From NCBI GenBank assembly GCA_022483465.1, contig JAKVNF010000001.1, forward strand, positions 1,178,001 through 1,242,000: DNA of 64,000 nucleotides. The letters are read 5' to 3'. Made by a program: the position numbers and the translations under genes. Under the pieces are notes generated by a model. That model saw only the letters and a list, made by a program, of their open reading frames with translations, searched no databases and was not told where the DNA came from. Shown one piece after another: positions 53,505-62,723 of this stretch (position 1 is its first letter; each line of letters opens with the position of its first letter). This DNA is from Lachnospiraceae bacterium. GTDB taxonomy: Bacteria; Bacillota; Clostridia; Lachnospirales; Lachnospiraceae.

Positions 53505-54080
53505 ATGACAGAACTTGAAAAGCTGGATGCAGGCCTGGAGTATGATTTCTGGGACAACGGAGTCAACAGCCGCAAGCTGCGGGCGATTGAGCTGTGCGGC
53601 AGGCTGAATGCCATGTCAATGACGGATGAAGCAGCCAGAGAGTCTTTGATTCGGGAGCTGTTTGCTGAGGCAGGAGATAATCCTTCAATCGGCCCCGAGT
53701 TCAACTGCGATTACGGTCTCCATATCCGTGTTGGGAAAAACTTCCTCACCAACTACAATGTCACTATTCTGGATATCATGCCGGTGACCATCGGTGATTA
53801 TGTCATGATTGGGCCAAATACGATGATCTCCACCGTGAATCATCCGATCAGCCCGATGGGCAGAAGAAAGCATCTGGGGATCGGAAAGCCTGTTACCATC
53901 GGAAATGATGTTTGGATCGGTGGAAATGTGGCGATTATGCCCGGTGTCACGATTGGAAATAATGTTATTATTGCCGGCGGTGCTGTGGTAACCAAAGATG
54001 TGCCAGATAACTGTATTGTAGGTGGAGTGCCAGCGAAAAAGATCCGGGACATTGAGAATGATGTACCGGATGTAGAATAA
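53505..54080 (+). CDS. Sugar O-acetyltransferase (maltose/galactoside type)
   Basis: A 191-residue left-handed beta-helix acetyltransferase using acetyl-CoA. The N-terminal helical region is followed by hexapeptide repeats (VTIGDYVMIGPN, VTIGNDVWIGGN, VTIGNNVIIAGG) and the catalytic His in STVNHPISP. The ending VGGVPAKKIR is typical of LacA/Maa enzymes. AAGGAG precedes the ATG. Probably detoxifies or modifies non-metabolised sugars. Confidence 0.92.
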   Translation: MTELEKLDAGLEYDFWDNGVNSRKLRAIELCGRLNAMSMTDEAARESLIRELFAEAGDNPSIGPEFNCDYGLHIRVGKNFLTNYNVTILDIMPVTIGDYVMIGPNTMISTVNHPISPMGRRKHLGIGKPVTIGNDVWIGGNVAIMPGVTIGNNVIIAGGAVVTKDVPDNCIVGGVPAKKIRDIENDVPDVE

Positions 54081-54155
54081 ACGTCTCTCATGTATCAATA
54101 TTCAATTGTCATCGGCATCCGGCTGCAAACTGCTTCGCCAAGATCGGATGCACGA

Positions 54156-55022
54156 TCACCTGCCCATAATCCTTTTAGACCCGCGGCTGTCAGATGCCAT
54201 AAGAAGTTTCTTATAGATTCTCAGATCACTGTCTTTAAATACATTGAAGATTACTTTCTTCAGGCAGCTGCCCGGATGCGCATCCAGCCATTCCTTCACA
54301 GTCTTGACAGCGATCTCCGCTGCCTTGTCCTGCGGGAACATGAATACCCCGGTAGAGATGCAGCAGAAGGCAATGTTCTCACAGCCATACTCCGCCGCAA
54401 GGTCCAGGCAGTTCCGGTAGCAGGCTGCGAGCTGCTCCCTGTGTTCCTGCTTCAGGTACGGGGAGACAATCGGTCCCACGACATGCACCACATACTTTGC
54501 CGGCAGGTTATAGGCAGGGGTGATCATCGGCACCGCCGTCGGCTGCTGATCATCCCCGCCGTGAACCTGCTGCTGCCGTTTCATGATCTGATAACACTTT
54601 TCGCGAAGCTCTGTTCCCGCCATCGTGTGAATGATGTTGTCAATGCAGCCGTGGAGCGGTGAGAAGCACCCGAGCATCTGTGCGTTGGCGGCATTGACAA
54701 TCGCATCCGCCCGCAGCGTCGTGATGTCCCCCTGCCAGAGGACAACCCGCGGATCGGTTTCGGACGGCGCAAGATCTGCTGCCCCGGTGATGCCCTTCTC
54801 CTTCGTGATGTTCTGCAGGACCTCCCTCTGTACGGCATAGAATTCCTCCGGCAGCGTGTGCCCGGTCTCCCCGGACGGTATCCGCACATTGCAGAGCGCC
54901 CGGTAGAGGTCAAAGGACTGCGCATACGATCCCGGCAGGGCGTACTCCGCATACTCCGGCATCTCCTCCTGCAGGCATTGGATCAGAAAGTGCAGTTTCT
55001 TCGTCAGTTCCAGCTCGTTCAT
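54156..55022 (-). CDS. Zinc-type macrodomain ADP-ribose hydrolase
   Basis: A 288-residue protein. An N-terminal helical extension (about 1-85) precedes a macrodomain with DITTLRADAIVNAAN, GCFSPLHGCIDNIIH (Cys/His residues that bind zinc in this subgroup) and the phosphate loop STGVFMFP. Such enzymes remove ADP-ribose from proteins. The start at 55022 has GGAAAGGA upstream (the frame opens at 55088). The usual partners of the family (sirtuin SirTM, lipoate ligase) are not adjacent. Confidence 0.88.
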   Translation of the reverse strand: MNELELTKKLHFLIQCLQEEMPEYAEYALPGSYAQSFDLYRALCNVRIPSGETGHTLPEEFYAVQREVLQNITKEKGITGAADLAPSETDPRVVLWQGDITTLRADAIVNAANAQMLGCFSPLHGCIDNIIHTMAGTELREKCYQIMKRQQQVHGGDDQQPTAVPMITPAYNLPAKYVVHVVGPIVSPYLKQEHREQLAACYRNCLDLAAEYGCENIAFCCISTGVFMFPQDKAAEIAVKTVKEWLDAHPGSCLKKVIFNVFKDSDLRIYKKLLMASDSRGSKRIMGR

Positions 55023-55170
55023 CCTGGTCCTTTCCGGGCTCTGGCAGCCCGCGAAGCAGCAAATGTAACTCGTTCCATTACATCTCACATCCGCATCCTA
55101 CTCCTGCAGCGCCTAGTTGTCAACATATTTATTACATATTCATATCTCGTCGAGGTCGCCTGCTGCCATG

Positions 55171-55206
55171 AAAAGAGGCGGGGGCACCTGCGTGCTCCCG
55201 CCTCTT
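55171..55206 (-). terminator. Terminator of the nagA-nagB operon
   Basis: On the minus strand AAGAGGCGGGAGCA pairs with TGCCCCCGCCTCTT, followed by TTTT. Confidence 0.82.
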
Positions 55207-55222
55207 GCTCCTGATGATGTGT

Positions 55223-55969
55223 TTAGTCCGTCTCAATCCGGTCCCGGATTCCGGCTGCTGCCGCCTCGTCCAGCACCACGGTACAGTCCGGATGGAGCTG
55301 CAGGATGGAAGCCGGCATGGAGGGCACCACCGGTCCGAAGAAGGATGCCTCCACCGGTGCCTTCTTGGCGGCGCCGCTGGCGATCAGGACGATCTTTCTC
55401 GCCCGCAGGATGGAGCCGATGCCCATCGTGTAGGCGTGGCGCGGCACCTCCTGGCCGTCGGTGAAGAACCGCTGGTTTGCCTGAATCGTGGAGGGATCCA
55501 GGGCAACGCAGTGGGTTCCCACGGAGAAGGCGTCAGCGGGCTCGTTGAAGCCGATGTGGCCGTCGGGTCCGATGCCAAGAAGCTGCAGGTCGATGCCGCC
55601 CGCCTCCTGGATGATCTTATCATAGGCCTTGCAGGCCCGCTCCGCATCGGGGTCTGCGCCATCGGGGACATGGGTGTTCTCCGGGCGGATGTTGACCCTG
55701 CTGTAGAAGTGCTCATTCATGAAGTAGTGGTAGCTCTGGGGGTTGTCCGGGGTCAGGCCCTGGTACTCGTCCAAGTTGATGGAGGTCACATGGGAGAAGT
55801 CGAGCCGTCCCTCCTGATACCACTTGGCCAGACAGTCATAGGTCCCGATCGGGGAGCTCCCCGTGGCAAGCCCCAGCACACAGTCGGGCTTCAGAATCAC
55901 CTGTGCCGCAATCAGATCCGCTGCCCGCTGGGACAGCTCTTCGTCGTTCTTTGCAACGATAAATCTCAT
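55223..55969 (-). CDS. nagB: Glucosamine-6-phosphate deaminase
   Basis: A 248-residue enzyme converting glucosamine 6-phosphate to fructose 6-phosphate and ammonia. LGLATGSSPIGTY, NLDEYQG and GIGPDGHIGFNEP carry the known substrate and catalytic residues. GGGAGG before the ATG at 55969 sets the start, well inside the open frame from 56110. It follows nagA by 22 bp in one operon for amino-sugar use. Confidence 0.95.
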   Translation of the reverse strand: MRFIVAKNDEELSQRAADLIAAQVILKPDCVLGLATGSSPIGTYDCLAKWYQEGRLDFSHVTSINLDEYQGLTPDNPQSYHYFMNEHFYSRVNIRPENTHVPDGADPDAERACKAYDKIIQEAGGIDLQLLGIGPDGHIGFNEPADAFSVGTHCVALDPSTIQANQRFFTDGQEVPRHAYTMGIGSILRARKIVLIASGAAKKAPVEASFFGPVVPSMPASILQLHPDCTVVLDEAAAAGIRDRIETD

Positions 55970-55991
55970 CTTAACCTCCCTAGGAATTGTC

Positions 55992-57137
55992 TCAGCGGAT
56001 GACTCTGCCGTTCTGGATGACCCCGCGGGTCGTAAGTGTCTCGTCCGCTGCAAGAAGCACCACATTTCCCTTTTTGCCCGGTGTGATGGACCCGTACTGG
56101 TCCGCCACACCGATCGCCTCTGCAGGCTGGATCGTCGCGCAGGCGATGGCCGTCTCCAAGGGGATCTCCATCTTCTGGACTGCGGTCTTCATGCACTCCA
56201 TCAGGTTGGAGACGGATCCCGCGATGTTTCCCTCCTTCTTGAGTCGGCAGTAGGGGCCGTTCTTGACGATCGGCTGACCGCCGAGCATGTACTCTCCGTC
56301 CGGCATGCCGGTGCAGCGCAGGCTGTCGCTGATCATGACGATCCGCTCCTTCCCCACCAGCCGGAAGGCGCAGCGCACTGCAGCCGGGTGGACATGGATG
56401 CCGTCGCAGATCAGCTCCGCGCACACCGCGGGGCTGTCCGAGATCGCGCCGATCGCACCGGGCGCCCGATGGCCGAAGTCCGTCATCGCGTTGAACATGT
56501 GCACCGCGTGGCAGGCCCCCGCCGAGAAGGCGCGCATGGCGGTCTCATAGTCCGCCGCCGAGTGGGCGAGGGACACCCGCACCAGGCCCTTCACCTTTTG
56601 GATGTAGCCCTCAAAGCCCGGATTCTCCTCCGGCGCAAGGCCGATGATCTTCACCAGACCCTCGGAGGCCTCGACAAAGCGCTTGACGATCTCCGGGTCC
56701 GCCTTCAGGATGTAGCGCTCGTTCTGGGCGCCCTTCTTGGCCCGGCTGATGAAGGGGCCCTCCATGTTGAAACCGACCAGGTCCGCTCCCTCGTGGGGGG
56801 TGTGGGCAAACTCCGCGCCCACCGACAGGATGTGGCAGAGGTCGTCCACCGGAAGGGTCAGGGTGGCAGGGCAGATTGCTGTGATGCCCTGCTCCGCCTC
56901 GTACTTCGCGATGACCTCATAGGCGTGGCGGGTCCCGTCGCTGACGTCCTCGCCCAGGGCACCGTGGAAGTGCAGATCCAAGAGCCCAGGGATCGCAAGG
57001 CAGCCGCCCGCATCCAGTACCTCTTCTCCCTGCCGGTTTTCCGGCGTATCTTCGACAAAACGGCCATCCCGGATCACTACGTCCCGTCTGACAAAGGTCC
57101 GCTCCGGGGTATAGACCGACGCATTTTTGAGTATCAT
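55992..57137 (-). CDS. nagA: N-acetylglucosamine-6-phosphate deacetylase
   Basis: A 381-residue amidohydrolase removing acetate from N-acetylglucosamine 6-phosphate. PGLLDLHFHG with the metal His pair, the catalytic NMEGPFIS, SLAHS, and the VMISDSLR strand with the base Asp are present. The ATG at 57137 has GGGAAGGAG upstream; the earlier ATG at 57158 has none. It precedes nagB; together they feed chitin- or mucin-derived GlcNAc into glycolysis. An AT-rich upstream region holds the promoter. Confidence 0.94.
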   Translation of the reverse strand: MILKNASVYTPERTFVRRDVVIRDGRFVEDTPENRQGEEVLDAGGCLAIPGLLDLHFHGALGEDVSDGTRHAYEVIAKYEAEQGITAICPATLTLPVDDLCHILSVGAEFAHTPHEGADLVGFNMEGPFISRAKKGAQNERYILKADPEIVKRFVEASEGLVKIIGLAPEENPGFEGYIQKVKGLVRVSLAHSAADYETAMRAFSAGACHAVHMFNAMTDFGHRAPGAIGAISDSPAVCAELICDGIHVHPAAVRCAFRLVGKERIVMISDSLRCTGMPDGEYMLGGQPIVKNGPYCRLKKEGNIAGSVSNLMECMKTAVQKMEIPLETAIACATIQPAEAIGVADQYGSITPGKKGNVVLLAADETLTTRGVIQNGRVIR

Positions 57138-57281
57138 TCCGGTCTCCTTCCCGCTCATTGCAGCTTTGTGTCTGACCTTACCCTATCATAAGAGAAAATT
57201 ATTTTCAAGTTTTTGCACAAGAAAAAATAATTCATTTTTCTTCAGCCAGACCCACAGCGCACCCCGAAAATGCCCGACTGT

Positions 57282-57326
57282 CAAAAAGACCCCCGGCGGG
57301 GGAACCACTCCCCACGCCGGGTGTCT
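57282..57326 (-). terminator. Terminator of the GH2-like gene
   Basis: On the minus strand AGACACCCGGCG pairs with CGCCGGGGGTCT, followed by TTTTT. Confidence 0.8.
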
Positions 57327-57342
57327 GTACTGTTGATGGCAC

Positions 57343-59715
57343 TTATTGTACGAGCTTTGCCAGTTCCGCCGGGTCTATCCTGGCAGCCGGCACCGCGTCC
57401 GGGGACTGCAGGAAGCTGCACATCCCGTGGAGCAGAGCCCGCACCTCGGGCCGGTCCTTCTTCTGAAGAAGTCCCAGGCTGGAAAGGAGGAGCTTTCCTC
57501 CGCTGACCTCCAAAAACAGCAGGGCCGAGAGCCGCCGCATGCCGAAGGGGCCGTCGATGGCAGAGATGAGGGATGCCGCGTCCGGAATGCTGCGGGGCAC
57601 CACCATGGCCTTTGCCCCGGCCAGGATGTCTCGCCACTGCCAGTCCGCATAGCCCGCCGTGACAAAGTCCTGAAAGAGGGGGTGCGTCCGGTCCACCCGG
57701 ATTCCCATCGTCTCCTCCGGGATCTTCTCCCGCACGAAGGGGCCATACCAAGGCGCGGCGGCAAGCGGCGCCGCAGCCGGGAAGTGGAGGGGCACGGCGG
57801 GCGGAGACAGAAGTACCGCGGCGCCCCGCTCCAGGGCGGCCAGGGCCTCCTTCGGATCCTCCGTCAGAACCACCTCCCCGCCCTCTTCGTCAAAGCGGGG
57901 ATAGATCCAGATCCGCTCCCGCGCCGTGGCACCTGCCGCGGACAGCTCCAGGGTCAGCATCCGTGCCGTATGTTTTGTTTCGATCGGGATCAGCTCATCC
58001 CCGAGGAGGGTGAGGCCCCCCGCCGGGCAGTCCGCGTCCTCCATGCCGGGGAAGGCGGCGAGCACGCTGCCCTTCTCCCCAAGAAGGCGGATCTCCCAGG
58101 GTCCCGTGATCCGCTCCTTCCCAAAGTTTGCCATCCCGCACCGAAGGCTCAGGGTCTCCCCCTCGAGGATGCAGCGCCGATCCGCAAGGATCAGGAGCCT
58201 TGTCGGGGCAAGGGCCCTTGCGATCTCCTCCGGGGCGGGCGACCCCTGCTTTCTCTGGAGGCGCCCGGTGTAGAGGCCGGTGGTGGGCATCACCTCCCCC
58301 GGCTCATCGAAAAGACCGCGAAAGACGATGCCGGCCAGACTTTTCGTGCGCAGGGCCCGCTCCGCCTCCTCCCTTCGAAACAGGAGAGAGGAAAAGAGCC
58401 CGGCGCTTCGGTTCTTCTCCCAGGTCTCCGTAAGGCCCGCCGTCTCCACCATCCTGGCAAAGAGATCCGCCTCCCTGCTCTCCCGCCGCTCCTTCTCCTG
58501 GGGAAGCGGGGGAAGGAGCGCAAAGCGCCCGGCATCCATGGAGAGCACCGGGCCGCCAAAGTGCGCCCGGATCCGCTCCAGCACCCCGTCATAGGTGGGT
58601 TCCTCCTCCCGCCCGGTGTCCCGCAGGGGAAGGTCCTGGTACCCGGTGGAGCAGAAGAAATCGTCCCCGGCAAGGGGGCCGCCCCGGCCCGCCTCCGGGT
58701 CGGTGGACGCCGCAAAGAGGATCTGGTGGTTCTGTCTCCTGGCGTCTTCCAAAAGGTCCCGCGCCTCTTTCACGGACGTTTCGTGGAGGGAGAGGCCGGT
58801 CCCGAGGCTCACAAAGAAGAGGCTCGGGTGGACGCCGGCAGAGCGAAGGAGGGCAGAAAGCTGCGATTTTGCCATCTCCCGGTCAAAGCGGCCCTGCGCC
58901 CCCGGGAGCTCTGCGAGGATTGCAAACCCCGCCCGGTCGGCGGCAAAGAGCGCCTCCTCCCCCGGGACGCGTCCCGCAAAGCGAAGGAGATTGATGCCGC
59001 AGCGGCCGAGGAAGGCGAAGATCTCGTCCCAGCTCTTTCCGGAGGAGGCGGGGGAGAGACCCGCGTTGGTCTCCCCGACCAGGAAGACGCGCCTTCCGTT
59101 GACCAGAAGGTGGCCGGTCCCGTCAGAGGAAAGCTCCCGGATGCCGAAGGTGGAGGAGCAGGGCTCGAGATGCTCGCCCTCCAGGGTCAGCGTGTGGAGC
59201 CTTCCCTGCCCCAGATCCCAGCGCTCGGTCCCGGGGACCAGGTTCTCCCAGGGGAGGAAGAACTGCAGCCTATGATCTCCCGCCCCGCAGGCGATCCCCG
59301 CGGTCAGGGGCTTCTGGAAGATCTCCGAGCGGATCCGGATCTGCCCCCGGTAGGTGTCCTTCGCATGGACGAAGAAGCGGACCGTCAGGCCCTCCTTCCC
59401 GCCAAGGACCGCGGGACCATCCAGGAAGGTCTGTCGGGTAAAGTACAGGTACGGTTTCTCCGCCCCCTCGGGGATCCCGGTCAGCGTCAGCACCGCCCGG
59501 GTCCCCGCCTCCAGGAGGGCATCCGTCAGCTCATAGACCGCGGGCGAGAAAGGGGTGCCCGCCGCAAAGACCGGCAGCGCATCCTTTCCCAGGACGGCCT
59601 GCTGCCCCGCCTGCCAGGGCGTTCTCAGGAACACGCGCCCCGCGCGCCAGCCCTGCGGAAACGTCTTCAGCTCCAGAATCCGGCTCCCCGCCCCCTCCAG
59701 TGTGATCTTCTCCAT
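57343..59715 (-). CDS. GH2-like protein lacking the usual catalytic acid
   Basis: A 790-residue protein with GH2 (beta-galactosidase/glucuronidase) architecture: sugar-binding jelly roll, immunoglobulin-like domain and a TIM barrel starting LLVNGRRVFLVGETN, followed by additional beta domains. At the position of the usual NE acid/base pair the sequence reads SLGTGLS, and the expected nucleophile Glu is not found, so hydrolysis by the standard mechanism is unlikely. No signal peptide. GGAGGG before the ATG at 59715 sets the start. The role may be binding or a divergent activity. Confidence 0.65.
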   Translation of the reverse strand: MEKITLEGAGSRILELKTFPQGWRAGRVFLRTPWQAGQQAVLGKDALPVFAAGTPFSPAVYELTDALLEAGTRAVLTLTGIPEGAEKPYLYFTRQTFLDGPAVLGGKEGLTVRFFVHAKDTYRGQIRIRSEIFQKPLTAGIACGAGDHRLQFFLPWENLVPGTERWDLGQGRLHTLTLEGEHLEPCSSTFGIRELSSDGTGHLLVNGRRVFLVGETNAGLSPASSGKSWDEIFAFLGRCGINLLRFAGRVPGEEALFAADRAGFAILAELPGAQGRFDREMAKSQLSALLRSAGVHPSLFFVSLGTGLSLHETSVKEARDLLEDARRQNHQILFAASTDPEAGRGGPLAGDDFFCSTGYQDLPLRDTGREEEPTYDGVLERIRAHFGGPVLSMDAGRFALLPPLPQEKERRESREADLFARMVETAGLTETWEKNRSAGLFSSLLFRREEAERALRTKSLAGIVFRGLFDEPGEVMPTTGLYTGRLQRKQGSPAPEEIARALAPTRLLILADRRCILEGETLSLRCGMANFGKERITGPWEIRLLGEKGSVLAAFPGMEDADCPAGGLTLLGDELIPIETKHTARMLTLELSAAGATARERIWIYPRFDEEGGEVVLTEDPKEALAALERGAAVLLSPPAVPLHFPAAAPLAAAPWYGPFVREKIPEETMGIRVDRTHPLFQDFVTAGYADWQWRDILAGAKAMVVPRSIPDAASLISAIDGPFGMRRLSALLFLEVSGGKLLLSSLGLLQKKDRPEVRALLHGMCSFLQSPDAVPAARIDPAELAKLVQ

Positions 59716-59730
59716 GGTACCCTCCAATTC

Positions 59731-59776
59731 AAAAAAGGCGCCGCCCGCAGGAAGGGATTCCCGCCAGGCAGCGCCC
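59731..59776 (-). terminator. Terminator of fhs
   Basis: On the minus strand GGCGCTGCC pairs with GGGCGGCGCC with inner pairs, followed by TTTTTT; it lies just upstream of the GH2-like gene's ribosome site. Confidence 0.75.
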
Positions 59777-59800
59777 CGACTTGACTCGTTTGCTGCTTCT

Positions 59801-61471
59801 TCAGAAGAGTCCGGTGATCTCCCCATCCTCTCCCACGTCGATGCGCTCCGCCGCGGGAACCCGGGGAAGACCCGGCATCTGGATGATGTCACCGGTCAGC
59901 GCCACCACAAAGCCGGCGCCGGCGGACACGTACACGTCCCGCACCGTGATCGTAAATCCAGTGGGCCGCCCCAGCTTGTGCTGGTCATCCGTCAGGGAGT
60001 ACTGGGTCTTGGCAATGCAGACCGGCAGGTTCCCGAAGCCCTGCTCCTCCAAAGTCTTCACGGCCTTCTTCGCCGCCGTGGTGAGCTCGATGCCGTCCGC
60101 GCCGTAGATCTTGGTCGCGATGGTCCGGATCTTCTCGGTGATCGGCTGATCCAGCTCGTAGAGCGGGTGGTAGGCAGTGGGGGTGGTCTCCATCATGGCA
60201 AGGACCTTCTTGGCCAGATCCTCTCCGCCGCGGCCGCCGTCCGCCCAGACCGTGGCCTTCGAGAACGCGCAGCCGCGCTCTTTGCAGAAGTTCTCGACAA
60301 AGGCGTTCTCCGCCTCGGTGTCCGAGACAAAGGAGTTCAGCGCGACGACGATCGGAACGCCGAACTGCTGCAGGTTTTCGATGTGCTTTTCCAGGTTGCC
60401 GATGCCCTTCTTCAGTGCCTCCAGGTTCTCCTTGTGCAGGTCCGCCTTGGGGACGCCGCCGTTGTACTTGAGGGCCTGGATCGTGGCGACCAGGACTGCG
60501 CAGTCCGGGGCAAGGCCCGCCATCCGACACTTGATATCCATGAACTTCTCAGCGCCGAGGTCTGCGCCGAAGCCCGCCTCGGTGACCACGTAGTCGCCGA
60601 TCTTCAGGGCCGCTCTCGTGGCGCGCACGGAGTTGCAGCCGTGGGCGATGTTGGCAAAGGGGCCGCCGTGGATGAGCGCCAGGGTGCCGCCCAGGGTCTG
60701 CATGATGTTTGGCTGCATCGCGTCTTTTAAAAGGGCCATCATGGCGCCCACCACGTTGAGCTGTCCTGCGGTGACGGGCTCACCCTGGTAGTTGTAGGCG
60801 ACGACGATCCGGGACAGGCGCGCGCGAAGATCCTCCATGTCCGTGGCAAGGCAGAAGATCGCCATGATCTCAGAGGCCGCCGTGATGACGAAGTGGTCCT
60901 CCCGGACCGGCCCGTTGGCGTGGCCGCCAAGGCCCACGGTGATGTTGCGAAGGGCCCGGTCATTCATGTCCATGCAGCGCTTCCAGACGATCCGCGTGGG
61001 ATCGATGCCGAGCTTGTTGCCGAAGTGCAGGTGGTTGTCGATCGCCGCGGCCAGCAGGTTGTTGGCAGAGGTGATCGCATGGAAGTCGCCGGTGAAGTGG
61101 AGGTTTAAGTCCTCCATCGGGACGACCTGGGAGTAGCCGCCGCCGGCGGCACCGCCCTTGACGCCAAAGCAGGGTCCCAGAGAGGGCTCCCGGAGGGCCA
61201 GCACGGCCTTCTTCCCCAGCAGAGTCAGGGCATCCGCCAGGCCGATGGAGATCGTGGTCTTGCCCTCTCCCGCTGCGGTGGGATTGATGGCGGTGACCAG
61301 GATCAGCTTTCCGTCCGGCCGGTCCTTCAGCGACTTCAGATAGCTCTCGCCGATCTTTGCCTTGTACTTTCCGTAGTACTCCAGTGCCTCCTCCGGGATG
61401 CCGGCCCGCGCCGCAATCTCACCGATGGGCTTTTTTTCCGCTTCCTGCGCAATTTCGATATCTGACTTCAT
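59801..61471 (-). CDS. fhs: Formate-tetrahydrofolate ligase
   Basis: A 556-residue enzyme joining formate to tetrahydrofolate with ATP, giving 10-formyl-THF for purine synthesis and one-carbon metabolism. The ATP loop [14 protein letters not shown], the folate-binding [20 protein letters not shown] (part) and the [12 protein letters not shown] region identify it, and the length is exact for the family. GAGAGGAG before the ATG at 61471 sets the start (open frame to 61555). Monocistronic. Confidence 0.96.
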   Translation of the reverse strand: MKSDIEIAQEAEKKPIGEIAARAGIPEEALEYYGKYKAKIGESYLKSLKDRPDGKLILVTAINPTAAGEGKTTISIGLADALTLLGKKAVLALREPSLGPCFGVKGGAAGGGYSQVVPMEDLNLHFTGDFHAITSANNLLAAAIDNHLHFGNKLGIDPTRIVWKRCMDMNDRALRNITVGLGGHANGPVREDHFVITAASEIMAIFCLATDMEDLRARLSRIVVAYNYQGEPVTAGQLNVVGAMMALLKDAMQPNIMQTLGGTLALIHGGPFANIAHGCNSVRATRAALKIGDYVVTEAGFGADLGAEKFMDIKCRMAGLAPDCAVLVATIQALKYNGGVPKADLHKENLEALKKGIGNLEKHIENLQQFGVPIVVALNSFVSDTEAENAFVENFCKERGCAFSKATVWADGGRGGEDLAKKVLAMMETTPTAYHPLYELDQPITEKIRTIATKIYGADGIELTTAAKKAVKTLEEQGFGNLPVCIAKTQYSLTDDQHKLGRPTGFTITVRDVYVSAGAGFVVALTGDIIQMPGLPRVPAAERIDVGEDGEITGLF

Positions 61472-61585
61472 GTGAGCTCCTCTCTTTGCCGAAAGACCGT
61501 GAAGTGATCTCCAACGGAACGCCTTCATCATACCATGCACCCGGCCGGGGCGCACCCCGGCGGGGCGGGTGAAAAAGCAAATTCC

Positions 61586-62647
61586 TCAGCTGCTCCTTTT
61601 TCCATACCGAAGGTGCCGGTAGCACCAGAGCAGCCGGTAGTACAGGTAAAACGCCCGGGGGGAGCGCTGCTGCATCGCAATCAGCTTCTTCTCCTCCGCA
61701 TCCGTCCGCTCCAGGTAGTACGGATTCTCCTGAAACTTCGGGAAGGTCCGCCGCATCTTCAGAGCCAGCGCGGTCACAAAGGCATAGGTTCCCTTTTCCC
61801 GCCTGCCCTGAAGGCAGGAGAACAGCGTGTTTTTGTAGTAGAGCACCGTGTAGGCGTACTCGATCTCCTCCCGAAACGTGAAGAAGTACTCGTACTTCAC
61901 CGCCTCGGAGAGCATGATCTCGGCGGCGATCTTCCGGTCCTCCAGGCGCTGCCTTGTCACGGTGTGGACCGTGGAGTCCGCGTGCTGGTAGTAGAAGTAC
62001 AAGGGTTCCGGGATGTACTCGAAGTGGTGCATCCGGAACACCCAGGTCTTGGCCAGGGCGTTGTCCTCGTAGAAGATGTCCTCTGGGAACCGGGAGGGGC
62101 AGTCCAGGATGATCTCCCGGCGGTAGAGCTTGACGCAGAGGGACCCGAAGTCCAGCATCAGGGACCGCTTCTTCTCCAGAGTCAGCTCCCCCGTCTGCTC
62201 CGGATGGTTGTTTGCCACCTGCTTTCCCGGGGTCATCGTGTGCGTGCTCACCAGGCTGTAGTCCGTGCCGACGCAGTCCGCCCCGGTCTCCGCAGCTTTA
62301 CCACGCAGCCGCTCGAAGTAGTCCGGCACGACCCAGTCGTCCGCGTCGATGAAGGCGATCCAGTCCCCCGTGGCGTGGGCAAGGCCCACATTCTTGGCAC
62401 CGCCCTGGTGGTGGTTTTGTTCCGTCTTCAGGGCCGTCACCCTGCCGGGATAGCGCGCGGCATAGTCCCGCAGAATCTCCCCGGACTCGTCCGTCGAGCA
62501 GTCGTCGACAGCCAGGATCTCCAGGTTTTCATAGGTCTGATGGACCAAGGAGTCCAGGCAGGTGGAAAGGCGCTGGTCCGAGGCCATGTTGAAGACGGGG
62601 ACGATGACCGTGATCTTGTCCTGTTGTACACTGCGGCCTTCCGGCAT
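61586..62647 (-). CDS. Family 2 glycosyltransferase
   Basis: A 353-residue GT-A fold enzyme. ITVIVPVFN, VDDCSTDESGEIL and the metal-binding FIDADDWV are intact; the C-terminal third is helical and probably associates with the membrane or acceptor. GGGGAGG precedes the ATG. It lies behind pseC and its terminator, in the surface-sugar region, so transfer of a sugar onto a surface polymer or flagellin is plausible. Donor and acceptor are unknown. Confidence 0.88.
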   Translation of the reverse strand: MPEGRSVQQDKITVIVPVFNMASDQRLSTCLDSLVHQTYENLEILAVDDCSTDESGEILRDYAARYPGRVTALKTEQNHHQGGAKNVGLAHATGDWIAFIDADDWVVPDYFERLRGKAAETGADCVGTDYSLVSTHTMTPGKQVANNHPEQTGELTLEKKRSLMLDFGSLCVKLYRREIILDCPSRFPEDIFYEDNALAKTWVFRMHHFEYIPEPLYFYYQHADSTVHTVTRQRLEDRKIAAEIMLSEAVKYEYFFTFREEIEYAYTVLYYKNTLFSCLQGRREKGTYAFVTALALKMRRTFPKFQENPYYLERTDAEEKKLIAMQQRSPRAFYLYYRLLWCYRHLRYGKRSS

Positions 62648-62683
62648 GGCAGTCTCCTCCCCTTGTTGTGGTTTGTACTGATG

Positions 62684-62718
62684 AAAAAACAGACACGCGG
62701 CTTGGTCCGCATGCCTGT
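62684..62718 (-). terminator. Terminator of pseC
   Basis: On the minus strand GACAGGCATGCGG pairs imperfectly with CCGCGTGTCTGT, followed by TTTTTT. Confidence 0.72.
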
Positions 62719-62723
62719 CAGAC

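Noticed and set aside
61537-61574. GC-rich hairpin between fhs and the glycosyltransferase as a terminator
   Set aside because: A stable stem can form, but there is no T tract on either side, so termination is not supported.
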